A stretch of 64,000 nt of DNA. Source: Anthoceros angustus (lineage: Eukaryota; Streptophyta; Anthocerotopsida; Anthocerotales; Anthocerotaceae). Of this stretch, positions 23,242 to 33,540 are shown in pieces; positions within the stretch are counted from its first letter, which is position 1; every line of letters starts with the position of its first letter. The stretch covers positions 620,001 through 684,000 of the forward strand of contig MU008166.1 in assembly GCA_010909165.1 (NCBI GenBank). Direction: 5' to 3'. The translations under genes were made by a program, and so were the position numbers. The notes below the pieces were generated by a model. That model did not search any database, was not told where the DNA came from, and worked only from the letters and a program-made list of their open reading frames with translations.

Positions 23242-26200
23242 CTAAGAAGAGGAGCCCTCCTCTTTCTCTAGTAGTGAATCCCACCGAGATGGGATAGAGT
23301 GCAAATGTACCACCCCGCGCCTGTTCCACATCGGGGTGTGCGAAAGCCTGTTGGATGTGCCGGGCAAATGTGAAGGGCCCCTGCTTTGTGGTCCGTCGAT
23401 ACCTATACACGCGCCTTGTGTCCACTGCCGTGAAACCGCTAATGTCTGGTGCCATGGAGACATGGATTGCGAAGTGTCACGTAAACCACTTGATGAGGAG
23501 GACGAAGCACCGAGGTCGGCACCCTCGAAGGACACGTCTAGGATTTGCTCCACTTGCCCATAAAACTGGACTGGCTGGTCTTCCATGTCAAACGTGCCAA
23601 ACACCCAACTGTCCTGGGTAGAACGGCGGTGTTGATCACCTGCGATGGTGCGGTAGTGGTATCCCATTGTCTCCAATCCCCGGAAACACTTCACCTTCTG
23701 GCGCGGACCGTTCACAAAAGCTCTGATCTCGGTGTAGTCCACACTGGACGCCCATCGGTTTGTTTGCAGACCAGCCTCCAACCAAGTGAGGTAGGTGGAT
23801 GGATTCCGGCCCTCTGCCTCGAACTCACCACGGATTGCTTGCAGTGCTTCAGAGTGCAAAATGAAATGCCGGCACGACGCCGCTCAAGGCCGTAGAGTCT
23901 GGTCTTTGCTTTCCGATAGGGCGCTCATCCGAACGCGGTATTGAGGTTTGGTGGAACAAATGGGCTTGGGCGGGGTTCCCGCCGCCAGTAGTCCGTCGTA
24001 GAACATGCTCTCCGTTGCAAGGTAACCTGTGGCCATGCTCCCTTCCGGCCTTGCTCGTTGCCTGATTGATTGCTTCAGAAACCCTATATGGCATTCAATC
24101 GGGTACATCCAGCGGACATGGACAGTGCCATGCGAGGCCACTTCATCAATCAAATGTATAAACAAGTGCTGCATTGGGTTCCAAAGCACTGACGGGTAAC
24201 ACCGCTCCAATGCCACCATTGTGTTCACAACTTTTGCTCGCATCGCCGGAAGGTCATCTGGGTGTATTGCCTTCTGGCAAATCCACCTGTAAATGGAGGA
24301 AACCTCAATGAAGGACTCGTATTCAGGCCCTGTAAGCCGATGCCGCAATGCAATGGGGAAATAGTATTGCATCAACAGATGCCAGTCGTGACTTTTCAAA
24401 CCCGTGACTTTTGCACCACCAAAACAAGTTGCAAGGTTGGAGCCAAAAGTAGTTGGTGGCCTCATTTTGCATAACTCTGTTTTAACGGCCTGGATGTCCT
24501 CCTTGGACAATGCATAGGACGCTGCGGGCAGATGCGCCTCTTATCACAACGGGCCACAACCGTGGTTTGGAGTCCAAATCCATGAGGTCAATTCTTGCAT
24601 TGTGCGTGTCCCATCGCTGCTCCATACATGCCGAGAACGCTGCGCTTGTTCACCTCCGTGTGCATCACGTCTTTGACCCGAGCTTGAATTGCCGGCGTGT
24701 AAGGCGCTTTTTCAATGAAACCGACATGCGTTTCACACCCTGCACTAGGGTTCGCCGTGCAGACACCGGTGGTGCCCTCTGCCAGCGTCATCTCGTCCAC
24801 AATATCCTCGCACGGTGCGAGAAGGCGGCGGACGGAGCTCTACCGCATTGTCAAAAATTCACGGCCATAGGCTCGCCTCCTGTCATCCAACGAAGGGCAC
24901 CATCGTCGGTGACCATCGCACAACACCTTGTCCAAGGCATTGGACCACCTGGCTTCCAATAACCCACCGCAATCAACACAACACCGGTAGCCTCTGACCT
25001 GCAATCCGAACAGAGCTCCAAGACCAGGGTAATCGCAAGTGGCATGTAGCAGGCCAGCACGTAGCATGAACCAGTGACCTGGGTCGGACAATGGTTTTGA
25101 GTGATCGGCTACAGGAACACCTTCCCACAACATGGCCAGCTCTTCTAATAATGGTTGCAAGTATACATCAACATTCTTTACCTGTTTCGGCCCGGGGATG
25201 ATAATGGGCATTAGTATCCTCTGCCTCTTTGTTGTAAGCCATGGGGGGGGATTATGAATCAACAGAAGCAGTGCCGATGGAATAGGAAGCAGGCCGGTTC
25301 CCATTGGGATTAAAGCCATCAGTGGAAATCCCAAACCGGATATTGCGATCTTCAAGGCCAAAATCACTCACCGAATCCAAAGCCTGCCAAGCGGGTGTGT
25401 CCGCCATGATTCGCAGCTTCCCATCAGTGCTCCTATGGTCCTTCCACCAAGTCAGCTCACTCGCAGTGGCAGGACAAGCAAACATTCTCCGGCTACTGGG
25501 TGGGAAGTAAAACATGGTCGGAACAGCTTGACCAGCCGCTCTAGTTCGGAATCTTGGCTCGCCACAGGTGGCAAGCTTCTGTGATGTAGTAGGACCCCAA
25601 AACAAGCAACAGTCCCCAACGCAAGCATCAATCCAAGCGCTTCCCTGCCCCACATGTAACAACATCTTCCGCACATCCGCCCTAGACTCCGGCATGGTGT
25701 TCTTCACGGGCAAGATTGATGTGGACATAAGCTCAAAAATAGCGGACATTGCTGAGTTGGAAATCTTGAAACGCTCCTGTATGTTGAGGAAGGCTAGAGC
25801 CCGAGTCGTGTGTGCCGGATACTGCCGCAGTGATTGTCCAGAGGTTTCTCGGCCTCACTGTAAGGGATTTTGCCTCTTGCGAGCATTGCGAAACAAAGGC
25901 TTCCATGGCCGGACAAATGCGTGGCTTGATGTTTCCGCCTCCCCACCGGGCCTCAAGCGGTCCGCCCGCCCACCACCACCACCACCGCCAGGACGCGCAG
26001 CTGGTTGAAATCCACGGAGTTCCGGCCACTTTCCACTGTAGCTGCCGGCAGCAATCTCTGCAGGTGGCAAACCATCCGCCTCCGTGCCTCCACGCAATGG
26101 GACATTGGCATCTTCCAGATCGCCCACATCTCGCTACCGTCAAGCAAAATTGTCAACCAGAGGTATGCAGCCTTCGCAGGACCAGCCACCAAAAATGCAT

Positions 26201-26342
26201 GCCTTACCTCCGCAAGGAGCCGAGCCCAGGTGCGCTGATGGCGAGCTGCAATGTCGGCACGAACAGGTGGTGACCGACCTTCACAACCCGGGCAATTGCA
26301 AATAACGCGCGGAATCTGCTTGTTTGCGTGAGGAGGATCCAT
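23242..26342 (-). pseudogene. TNP2-like CACTA transposase of element B (Transposase_21 / DUF4218 / DUF4216 architecture)
   Basis: Read leftward from an ATG at 26342, the N-terminus has a C-x-C-x-x-C cluster. The middle segment (25749-25252) shows paired Cys, C-G-E-P-R-F, W-W-K-D, N-I-R-F-G and D-G-F-N-P motifs. The next (25367-24840) shows P-P-W-L, I-I-P-G-P and V-D-V-Y-L-Q-P-L, then C-C-x-D-C-G. After V-M-H-T-E (about 24680), the block 24510-23884 holds K-S-H-D-W-H, H-L-F-I-H-L and R-W-M-Y-P-I-E with R-P-E-G-S. The C-terminal block (23859-23242) ends in F-Y-G-Q-V, as in DUF4216. These motifs in this order are diagnostic of CACTA TNP2. Four or more frame changes and internal stops show it is not intact, though some changes could be introns. 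It would cut and rejoin the element ends. Confidence 0.8.
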
Positions 26343-26810
26343 CAGTCAGGAAAAGCAGTGGCTAGCCATGACAGCAATCGCGTGGCAGCCTCCCCTTATC
26401 TGCCGACGTAACCGGGCACAATGGAGACGTTGAAACGGCATCACAATCTGTCCCCTCTCACCAACGGCCACCCGTCCTTTCAGCCGCAACGGGGCCTCCC
26501 TGTACGGACGCCACCCCAAACCCGTTCCTTGCAACGGCACATTCTGGACAACGTTGGGCTTTCCATTGCAAGGCAACGGTCAACTGAGAACCCACTTGCT
26601 TGACCATGATAATCATCAACCCAACAAAGGTTTAAGCAGCATGTGCACACGAGGATAAGACAAAACCCGGCATCGTCATAACCAACGCACAATGCCTACC
26701 CGGAAAATTGTCATGCACCACATTCTTTGTCTATCTTTTATGACGGACAGTGCGGAAACGAGACCTTGTCATATCCCTCTTGTCATAAATCCGCTCATTT
26801 TGTAGTAGTG
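26343..26810. other. Right terminal region of element B
   Basis: This is non-coding sequence between the transposase start and the right CACTA terminus (26796-26810). It carries several tgtcat/atgaca motifs in both orientations (near 26707, 26768, 26780), a possible subterminal binding motif. Confidence 0.5.
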
Positions 26811-29051
26811 GTGTTTTATACAGGGGAGAGTACGCCGACTACACGCAGTGCCCAGAATGCGACACACCACGGTTTAGGGAAGGGTTTGATGAGGAAGATG
26901 AAATACCGCGTAAGGTGCTTTGGCATTTTCCGTTGAAGGCACGCCTGCGCGAAATGCCACATACCGAGATGATGACATGGTATGTGGGGAAAGCAGGCCG
27001 GGAGGGACATGACCATCATGGTCGACACCAGCTTGGACAGCTCTTGATGGAGTACGGCTTTGGGGAAGAGCAACGAACGTAAGGTTTGCATTGTGCAGAT
27101 GGCTTCAATCCATTTGGCCACAGTGCGCAAACACATCCATATGGCCGGTTTTGTTGTTCGTGCACAATATGCCACCATGGGCGAGCACAAAGGACGCGAA
27201 TGTGATTATGCCGTTGATTGTGCCGGGGCCTGGCATCGCCAGGAATTTCGATGTCTTTATGGCGCCTTTAATCGAGGACCTGCAGGACCTTTGGAGAGGC
27301 ATGGACACGGAAGACTTCTCCAAACCGTCAACCATCCAAACAGGCATTTCAAACTACGAGCAGCGATTTTGCACGCCATAGCAGACACCAGTTTTGGGAC
27401 TGACGGGATTGCAAGTGAGGGGCCCGTGCATGTGTTGATTCGGGAGGACTTGGATTCACGTATTCTTCGGACTTGAAGAAAGAAATATATGCTGGTTTTA
27501 GGAGGTGGCTTCCGCGGACGACGGACGGTGGATGACGCGGGCTGGTACAATGGAGTGGCGAGTATCGGCCCCACCGCCCGCCATCTTCGTCGATGTCATC
27601 AAGATATGGCGCCGAGTGAACGCGACCGGCGGACTGCGCCATCGAGGCCGGTTTGGAACCGACGGTCGGCCTTGTTTGTAGACCTCCCATCGCGGCGGTT
27701 TTTGAAATGGGCACCAAAGGACGTTATGCACGCCGAGAAAAACAACGCCAAGCCATTTGGCATACGCTGATGAGACCGAGATGACATAGCCTCACGGATG
27801 GACATGGAAGCGAGTGGAGGGAAAGGGTGGTTATGGCCTGTAGGAGAGGATGGCCATTGCCCCCCGGCGGCATATGTCCTGGGTCGAGAGGAACTGAAAC
27901 GGGTTATTGCGGAAATGAAACGCATAAAGCTGCCAACGGGGTACGGATCTAACATAGCTGCGAAAATCGCGAGCGGCAAGGTTGGGAGCCTGAAGTGCCA
28001 TGACTGGCACATAATGATGGAAGTAGTCTTCCCTATTGTCCTCCGAGGGTGCATAGACCCCGATGTGTACAAGGCGGTGGTCAAGTTAGGCCGGTCAGAG
28101 TGGATTTGCCGACAATACCGGCCATGAAATCCAAGCAATGAAAGAGGAGGCAGCGAGGGTGATGTGCGATCCGGAAAAGCCCTCCAAAATGTTTGATATA
28201 TCGACTCACCGATAATCCATCTAGTGGACGAGGTAGGCGGCTCGGACCGGTGCACACGAGGTGGATGTACCGTCGAAAGATACCTTGGGACGAGGAAGGA
28301 CCGTCCGGCAGCGGCGAGGCCGGAGGCCAAGATAGCGAGGGGTACTTGAAGGAGGAGAGCATGCACTATGGGATGGCATTTTGCGGCGTTATTATGGTCA
28401 CGTTGGAGGGCTATGGAGGCGAGCGAGAAGGAGAGAAGGTACTCGGTCCGGGAGGTCAGACAAATTGATGCCGTGGAGGCACGGAAGCGCACACTTATGT
28501 GTTGTACCACATGGAGGTGATGCACGCTTCTAGATATGTACGAGGAAGAGGTCGGAGGTATGGTTCACGTGGAGACCGGCGAACTTTCAAGGTTTGCATG
28601 CGGGAAGGGCTGCCAACGCATGGGAGAATCACCCGGCTATGACGATGAAGTGCGCGCTATCATGGACGGTCCACGAATGGAGGCGAGCTTATCGGCATAT
28701 GTGGAACAAAGGCAGCCACCTTAGAACTATAGGCGGATGAGCGGCGGAGCACTAAGGACAAGGTGCTCGCAAAATTTTTAATGAGCGGGATGAAAGGTAT
28801 GTGGTTGTGAAGGAGAGCGAGTGTTTTATGGTCACATACAGAAATTTTGCGTGCACTGGGAGGAGTACAAGCTGTTATCTTTGAAGGTTCGTTTGAGTGA
28901 GTGTGAGCCGAGTGGACCCGAGCCATCATTGCGGACATCGACACCGGATTCGACCGTGAACATGGAGAGACTTTGCACATACAGAAATTTTGCGTGCACT
29001 TCGGGAGGAGTACAAGCTGTTATCTTTGAAGGTTCGTTGAGTGCAGTGTGA
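26811..29051 (+). pseudogene. TNP2-like transposase of element A, part downstream of the element B insertion
   Basis: Directly after element B the frame gives Y-T-G-E-Y, then C-P-E-C-D-T-P-R-F (the Cys pair), K-V-L-W-H-F-P-L-K and later D-G-F-N-P. An open stretch (27091-27381) holds M-P-P-W, V-P-G-P and F-D-V-F-M-A-P-L-I. Then follow D-V-M-H-A-E-K-N-N (about 27720) and a block at 27888-28124 with C-H-D-W-H and an R-S-E-W-I-C segment. After that come H-L-V-D-E-V (in another frame) and an E-S-M-H-Y-G block (near 28350). These correspond one-to-one with element B's transposase on the other strand. Many frameshifts and stops are present. The C-terminal trace (28800-29051), with a Y-G-H-I-Q-K-F block, is weak and overlaps a tandem duplication. 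Confidence 0.75.
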
Positions 29052-29110
29052 GCCGAGTGGACCCAGGCCATCATTGCGGACATTCGGATTCGACCGGTGA
29101 ACATGGACAG
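28834..29110 (+). repeat. Two-copy tandem duplication (~142 bp) at the end of A's transposase
   Basis: The units start with acatacagaaattttgcgtg at 28834 and 28976 and share gagtacaagctgttatctttg and catcattgcggacat. A third short match (acatacagg) follows at about 29118. Confidence 0.75.
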
Positions 29111-29904
29111 ACTTTGCACATACAGGGTGCGCTCCATCGATGGCCCATTTGTGTGGCCCTCACAGGTAACCCAATGCATGCTACATCCAGAGACGATGGA
29201 GGAGAACATCGGGTGGGCAGTGGCAGTTCCCGCACCAGCGCGGGGATGGAGGGGGTAGGAACCCATGGATTGAGGCAGATAGGAATGATCGTAATTGGGG
29301 TAGAGATGATGACGAGCAAGTGACGGGTTTGCCGAACTGCATAATATGGCGGGCTTGCTGTATATGAAACGAATAAAGACTCAAAGACAACAACACTAAA
29401 TGCCTCGAATGCACATTGGTGACGCATACGGCGGTGGTACACCGGAAGTCAATGAACAAGGGATATGAGTGCGAGCGGCGTCCCGGCCATGTTTCGCAAT
29501 TGCCTCAAGGACGCCAAGGATGGCTCATATGTTTCAAATCTAAGGCCAGCCATTGTACGGACCGAGTGCACGATACCGCCATGAGGGACGAAGGAAGGAA
29601 AAGGTTGCCTGAGGGAGCCAAAAATTGCGGGGAAGGAAGGTCAACGCATGCACGTAAATGGCGTGAGACGGATAGAGGTGGCCAAGGATGTCGGCCGTAT
29701 GCGGCCGACTAACCTACCACATCGGGAGGCGTCTGACGGCGATGTGAGACCGTAGGAAGGTGGAGGGGATGAGGAGGGTAGGTCGTCTTGCCTATCCTCC
29801 TCATCCGCCCCATCCACCTTTCCGGCGTTCAATCGGCGAGCACGGTGGGAGGAGGCTGCCATCGGCGCAAAGGAGGCAACAAAGCGTGAAGGAGGGAAGC
29901 ACGC
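29111..29904. other. Spacer between transposase and second-protein gene of element A
   Basis: No convincing gene is seen. Between 29390 and 29540 the translation shows several spaced Cys and His residues (C-L-E-C and C-E-R-R-P-G-H-V), which could be a degraded zinc-knuckle-like segment. I cannot support more. Confidence 0.3.
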
Positions 29905-31066
29905 GATGGCGGGCACAGGTAGGTTCAGGTTCGATGACGTCGAAACTTGGCACCTTCCATCCCCGACGGACGACGAATTGGAGCAATGCAGGCCGAGCCT
30001 GCAGGACATGGACCAAGAAAGCGAAATGCTGGACCAGGTTAGTGTGTTGTGGCACATGATGATATCGTGACGCCACGCAACACATTGTACGGTGTCGACA
30101 TATAGACCAGATCCGGGATGAACGCTATTTCCATGTGCATTGTGTGAATGCGCTTGGATGTGCACGAAGACGATGGATGGCAAGTAGGGGGAATGGGAAC
30201 TATCAAGTGGAAGAGGAGAACAACCCGTCACGCTCCGCGGAGGAGTTGGATGTAAGAGAGGAGGACGAAATGCGGGAATGCAGAAGGTAGCACACAGGAC
30301 GGTCGGAGGGAGGGAGGACAGCAGGAAGGACCGACGGGTGCAGAGGCCCTAGAAAGGGAATGGCGGGCGGAATTTGTTGCGGTGGAGGTGTCATATCAAC
30401 CGCGAGGCGTGGAAGGACAGGCACAGTAGACGTGAATGACCTGGTAAATGGTGTTGATAACGAGGCCTTGGTGAATGCTTTGCTGCACAAGCATGGGGTG
30501 AAATGGCTGAGGAACGCAATAGACAGAGTTGTGAAAGGCGTCGGTAGGGCACCGCTCGGTGGGCTAAGCGAAAGGAGACACGAAGAAATGCTGGAGCTAG
30601 TCAGGACAAAGGTTGTGAACGACCTGGGGTACCTGACAAGGTGGAGGGACGTTCCAAAAGCAGAGAAGGCCCGGTTAATCAAGTGTGTGGCGGAAGCCTT
30701 CCCAGATTTAGTGCTGAAGTCGTGCATAAGTAGACATTTCTCTCAAATGACGCGGACGCGAATGCCAGATGTGTGGATGCTGCGAAGGCCGTTGCGCTGG
30801 AAGAGAGGGAAAAGGGGGAACTACCTCCGAATAGGAAACCTTCCATGGTGGACGATGAAGAGTGGGAAGATGCCTTAGCATGGGCACGACACGAGCTGAA
30901 AAGGAACGGCCGTTTTCAGCCATCCAAGCACGAAATAGCAGCGAAGGAGAGACTAGCCAGAAATGGCGGTATGGGTCCAAACCCGTGGGGAAAGGGAGGT
31001 CGGACAGGCTGGGTGTTGCGGTTTCACAAACGGTATGGCACGTATCCCGCAGATGACGAGGCGTAG
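29905..31066 (+). pseudogene. CACTA second-protein (TNPA-like) gene of element A
   Basis: A first exon from the ATG at 29905 encodes a short acidic N-terminus (F-R-F-D-D-V-E-T-W-H). It runs to a GT at about 30038, and the frame resumes after an AG near 30104, suggesting an intron of about 66 bp. A long open stretch (30360-30878) then carries W-L-R-N-A-I and R-L-I-K-C-V-x-E-A-F-P-D-L. After a frame change, 30773-31066 carries W-E-D-A-L-A-W-A-R and N-P-W-G-K-G-G-R blocks. The last two parts align with the second proteins at 18400-20599 and 8945-11311. One stop (about 30288) and at least one frameshift break it. Position after TNP2 and the same strand fit the usual CACTA gene order. Confidence 0.6.
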
Positions 31067-33279
31067 TATGGCATGCTAGAGGAACGACAAACATGGAAGG
31101 GCGGGCCCGCGATGATATTCGGTGCCGGAGTTCCTCGACGTGTGAGGGAGGCAAAGTATGGACGAACCCACGAGATGCGTGAGATTGCCGGATAACGCGG
31201 GAAAGGATCGCTGGCCGAATGATATAGAGTTGGAGAAGGATCCCGATCTCGTGGCCTTCCAAGGAGGAGGATAGTGGAATGGGTCAATCCTTCCCGCCGA
31301 CAAGGGGCGCTAGATGTGAGGCGGAAGCCATTCGAGCCGCGGGGAGCCACAAGCATGTGGTGGAGAAAACGCGCACAAATGTGCGGAAGGAAGGACGAAT
31401 GGCGGGGACAACAAGGCGAAGTGGAACCCGACATGGAGAGGGACGCCACGAGGTGAACGATCAACCATGGGAGGACAGGACATCAAGGTGTGTGGTAGGC
31501 CATGGAGCACCAAATGATGTAACAAAAAACAGGGTGCGACCGGCGAGAAGGAAACGCTTACACGGTGGGGCAAACGATGCAAAGCGGCAGCTGTAAGGCG
31601 ATCGACATCGCCGACTATGGCGAGGCGGCGAGGTGGTGGTCCCAGACACCACGAACGGCCGTGGTTGTGGCGTAACATAGCAAAGGGTCATGATCGAGAG
31701 GGGGCATGGTGGGGCATGGGTGCCTCGGGAAAACGGGGCAACGAAGAACATGGTAGGGAGAGGGGCCACCGTAAGTGAGTTGTACATGGGGCCGGTACAC
31801 ATCCGTGGAATGGCGATGCATGGACATCAAGGGTAGTGGCGCAACAGGATGGGCGGATGGACAATGGAGGCGTGAGGGGGGACCGTGGGGTGACGACATG
31901 TGTGCGCAATGGTGCCAAAAACGTTGATCGGGCAGGAATGGAGGCGCGAGATGTAAATGAGACATCTCACACGGGGATCCAGCAGCCTCCAATGGACAGA
32001 TCGACGGCCACGACATGGTGACGATGAGGAAGAGGTGGAGGCGGAGGGGACCGTGGGGTGACGACATGTGTGCGCAATGGTGCCAAAAACGTTGCCTCGG
32101 GGCGGGCGAGGGAATGGGCGCGAGGCAATGAGACATCTCATCACGGGGATCCAGCAGCCTCCAATGGACGGGCCAGGCGTCACGACATGGTGACGATGAG
32201 GAAGAGCACGAGGTGGCGGAAGAGGATGGAGATGTGAACGCGCCTGCCGAACTTTGTACCCGACACATACCGCCGAGCCGATGCCGAGAGCATGGACTGC
32301 AGTGGGCTCCAAAAAGGTGACGCAACCTATGGAGGATGGAGGAGGCCAAGAGGAAAGGAAGGGAATGCCCAAGGCGATGGGGAAGGAAGAGTTACGGCCG
32401 AGGGCGTGGCAGCCAAGGAACGTGACAAGCACGCAATCGGAGGCGGAAGTGGGCGGAAACAAAACAAAGAGAAGGCCGAGAAGGTAAGCTCGCAAATTGC
32501 AACGCACTCGCCAGCGTTATCAAGGGCCATGGAATGGCATGTGGTCATATGTTCTGCAAATCCTGTGAAATGTGGAATCGCGGCTGCACGGAAGGAAAAA
32601 CCAGCAGACCGCTTGAGGAAGGGGAAGGGCAAAATCGGTAGCAGTGTGGGAGGTGCATGCCAGCTGCATGACGAGGAGTAGGCCTTCAAACGAACGGGCG
32701 GGCAACAGAATGCCAACCACAACCCCAATTCACCCCTCCGCGAGGAGGGAGCACGAGGTCGCGGATGGAGATTGCGTTCATTCCTCGCGCGACGAGTGAG
32801 CACGGACACGCGGATGCGGATGCCGGTAGATTCATCCCGCTACCGAGGGAGGACGCCAATTTTGGATGTGGATGCGGCAAAGAACCGCATGTTATCTCGA
32901 GGTGAAACTACGCCTTCGTTGTTCTTGTGGACTAAGGGTTTCCAAAACAAGTACCCTATACGGGACGCCCACAAGGGCACGAAATACGAGTGACGTGAAA
33001 GGCACCGCATAATAGGTGGAAACAACGCGTAAAATTTGCGGTGCCGCACAGTATTGCAAAACGGAGGACAACACATACCACTTGTACGCATAATTTGAAA
33101 AGGCATCGATATAAATTTTGAGTAATGACATCGGGCAATACGTGCACGGAAGCCAAGGCATATTATATACTTATAGTCCGTACACGATAACAATAAAGGC
33201 GGGGAAAACAAAGGAATGAAAGCAATAATGGCAAACCCACATGGGAAGGAGGTTCGGTACCAAGCCTGCAAAACTGGAA
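31067..33279. other. Right interior of element A without a recognised gene
   Basis: The sequence is GC-rich and lacks a domain. It contains a two-copy duplication of about 168 bp (units at about 31881 and 32049, sharing ccgtggggtgacgacatgtg and gcgcaatggtgccaaaaacg). Minus-strand open frames up to 244 codons (31615-32349) run through this duplication and are His/Pro/Ser-rich, which looks like chance reading of repeats. Confidence 0.5.
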
Positions 33280-33537
33280 CATAAGAGGGTGTAACACTTT
33301 GGTTGTTGCAAATATGTTGAAATTTTGAAAGGGCCAAATACCGCCTCTTACTACAATGCAACAAAATTGCAACAAGATCAGAACGCGATTGTAACAAGAT
33401 GGAGGGTTGGTTACCAAGCCCCGACGTAACAAGGGCCAAATAAGTGTAACAAGACCCCACGATTTCAACATAATTGCAACATGGGGGGGTTCAAATCTTA
33501 ACAAAAAGTGTAACATAGGGGGCCATTTCTAGTAGGG
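33280..33537. repeat. Right subterminal repeats and terminal inverted repeat of element A
   Basis: About nine spaced copies of gtaaca/gcaacaa-type motifs occur on + between 33290 and 33515, for example gtgtaacac, ttgcaacaag, attgtaacaag and gtgtaacatag. The last 26 bp (33512-33537) form the inverted partner of the left end. Clustered short motifs in the outer few hundred bases are a hallmark of CACTA elements. Confidence 0.75.
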
Positions 33538-33540
33538 TAT

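Larger units (their letters stand above)
16377..26810 (-). mobile_element. CACTA DNA transposon, element B, nested in element A
   Basis: The left end is CACTACTACAAAATGG, and the right end is its inverted copy (cattttgtagtagtg), the classical CACTA terminus. Flanking triplets are atg (16374-16376) and gtg (26811-26813), a 3-bp target duplication with one changed base. Its TNP2-type transposase (23242-26342) and second protein (18400-20599) both read leftward. One further unknown gene (about 21652-22964) reads rightward. The length is 10,434 bp, within the usual range of autonomous CACTA elements. The coding regions have frameshifts. It is the youngest layer of the nest by position. Confidence 0.88.
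7759..33537 (+). mobile_element. CACTA (En/Spm-type) DNA transposon, element A
   Basis: The ends are near-perfect terminal inverted repeats, CCTACTAGAAATGG on the left and its complement with one extra base on the right. They are flanked by direct repeats tat at 7756-7758 and 33538-33540, and a 3-bp duplication is characteristic of CACTA elements. Removing the element and one tat rejoins the reverse transcriptase frame of element 1. The first bases read CCTA/CCCTA instead of CACTA. On + it carries a TNP2-type transposase (interrupted by element B) and a second protein gene (29905-31066). On - it carries another second-protein gene (8945-11311). Without element B it is about 15.3 kb. All genes are broken, so it is unlikely to move by itself. 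Confidence 0.88.

Noticed and set aside
31615-32507. Minus-strand frames of 226-244 codons
   Set aside because: They read through a two-copy duplication, are His/Pro/Ser-rich and lack any recognised motif.
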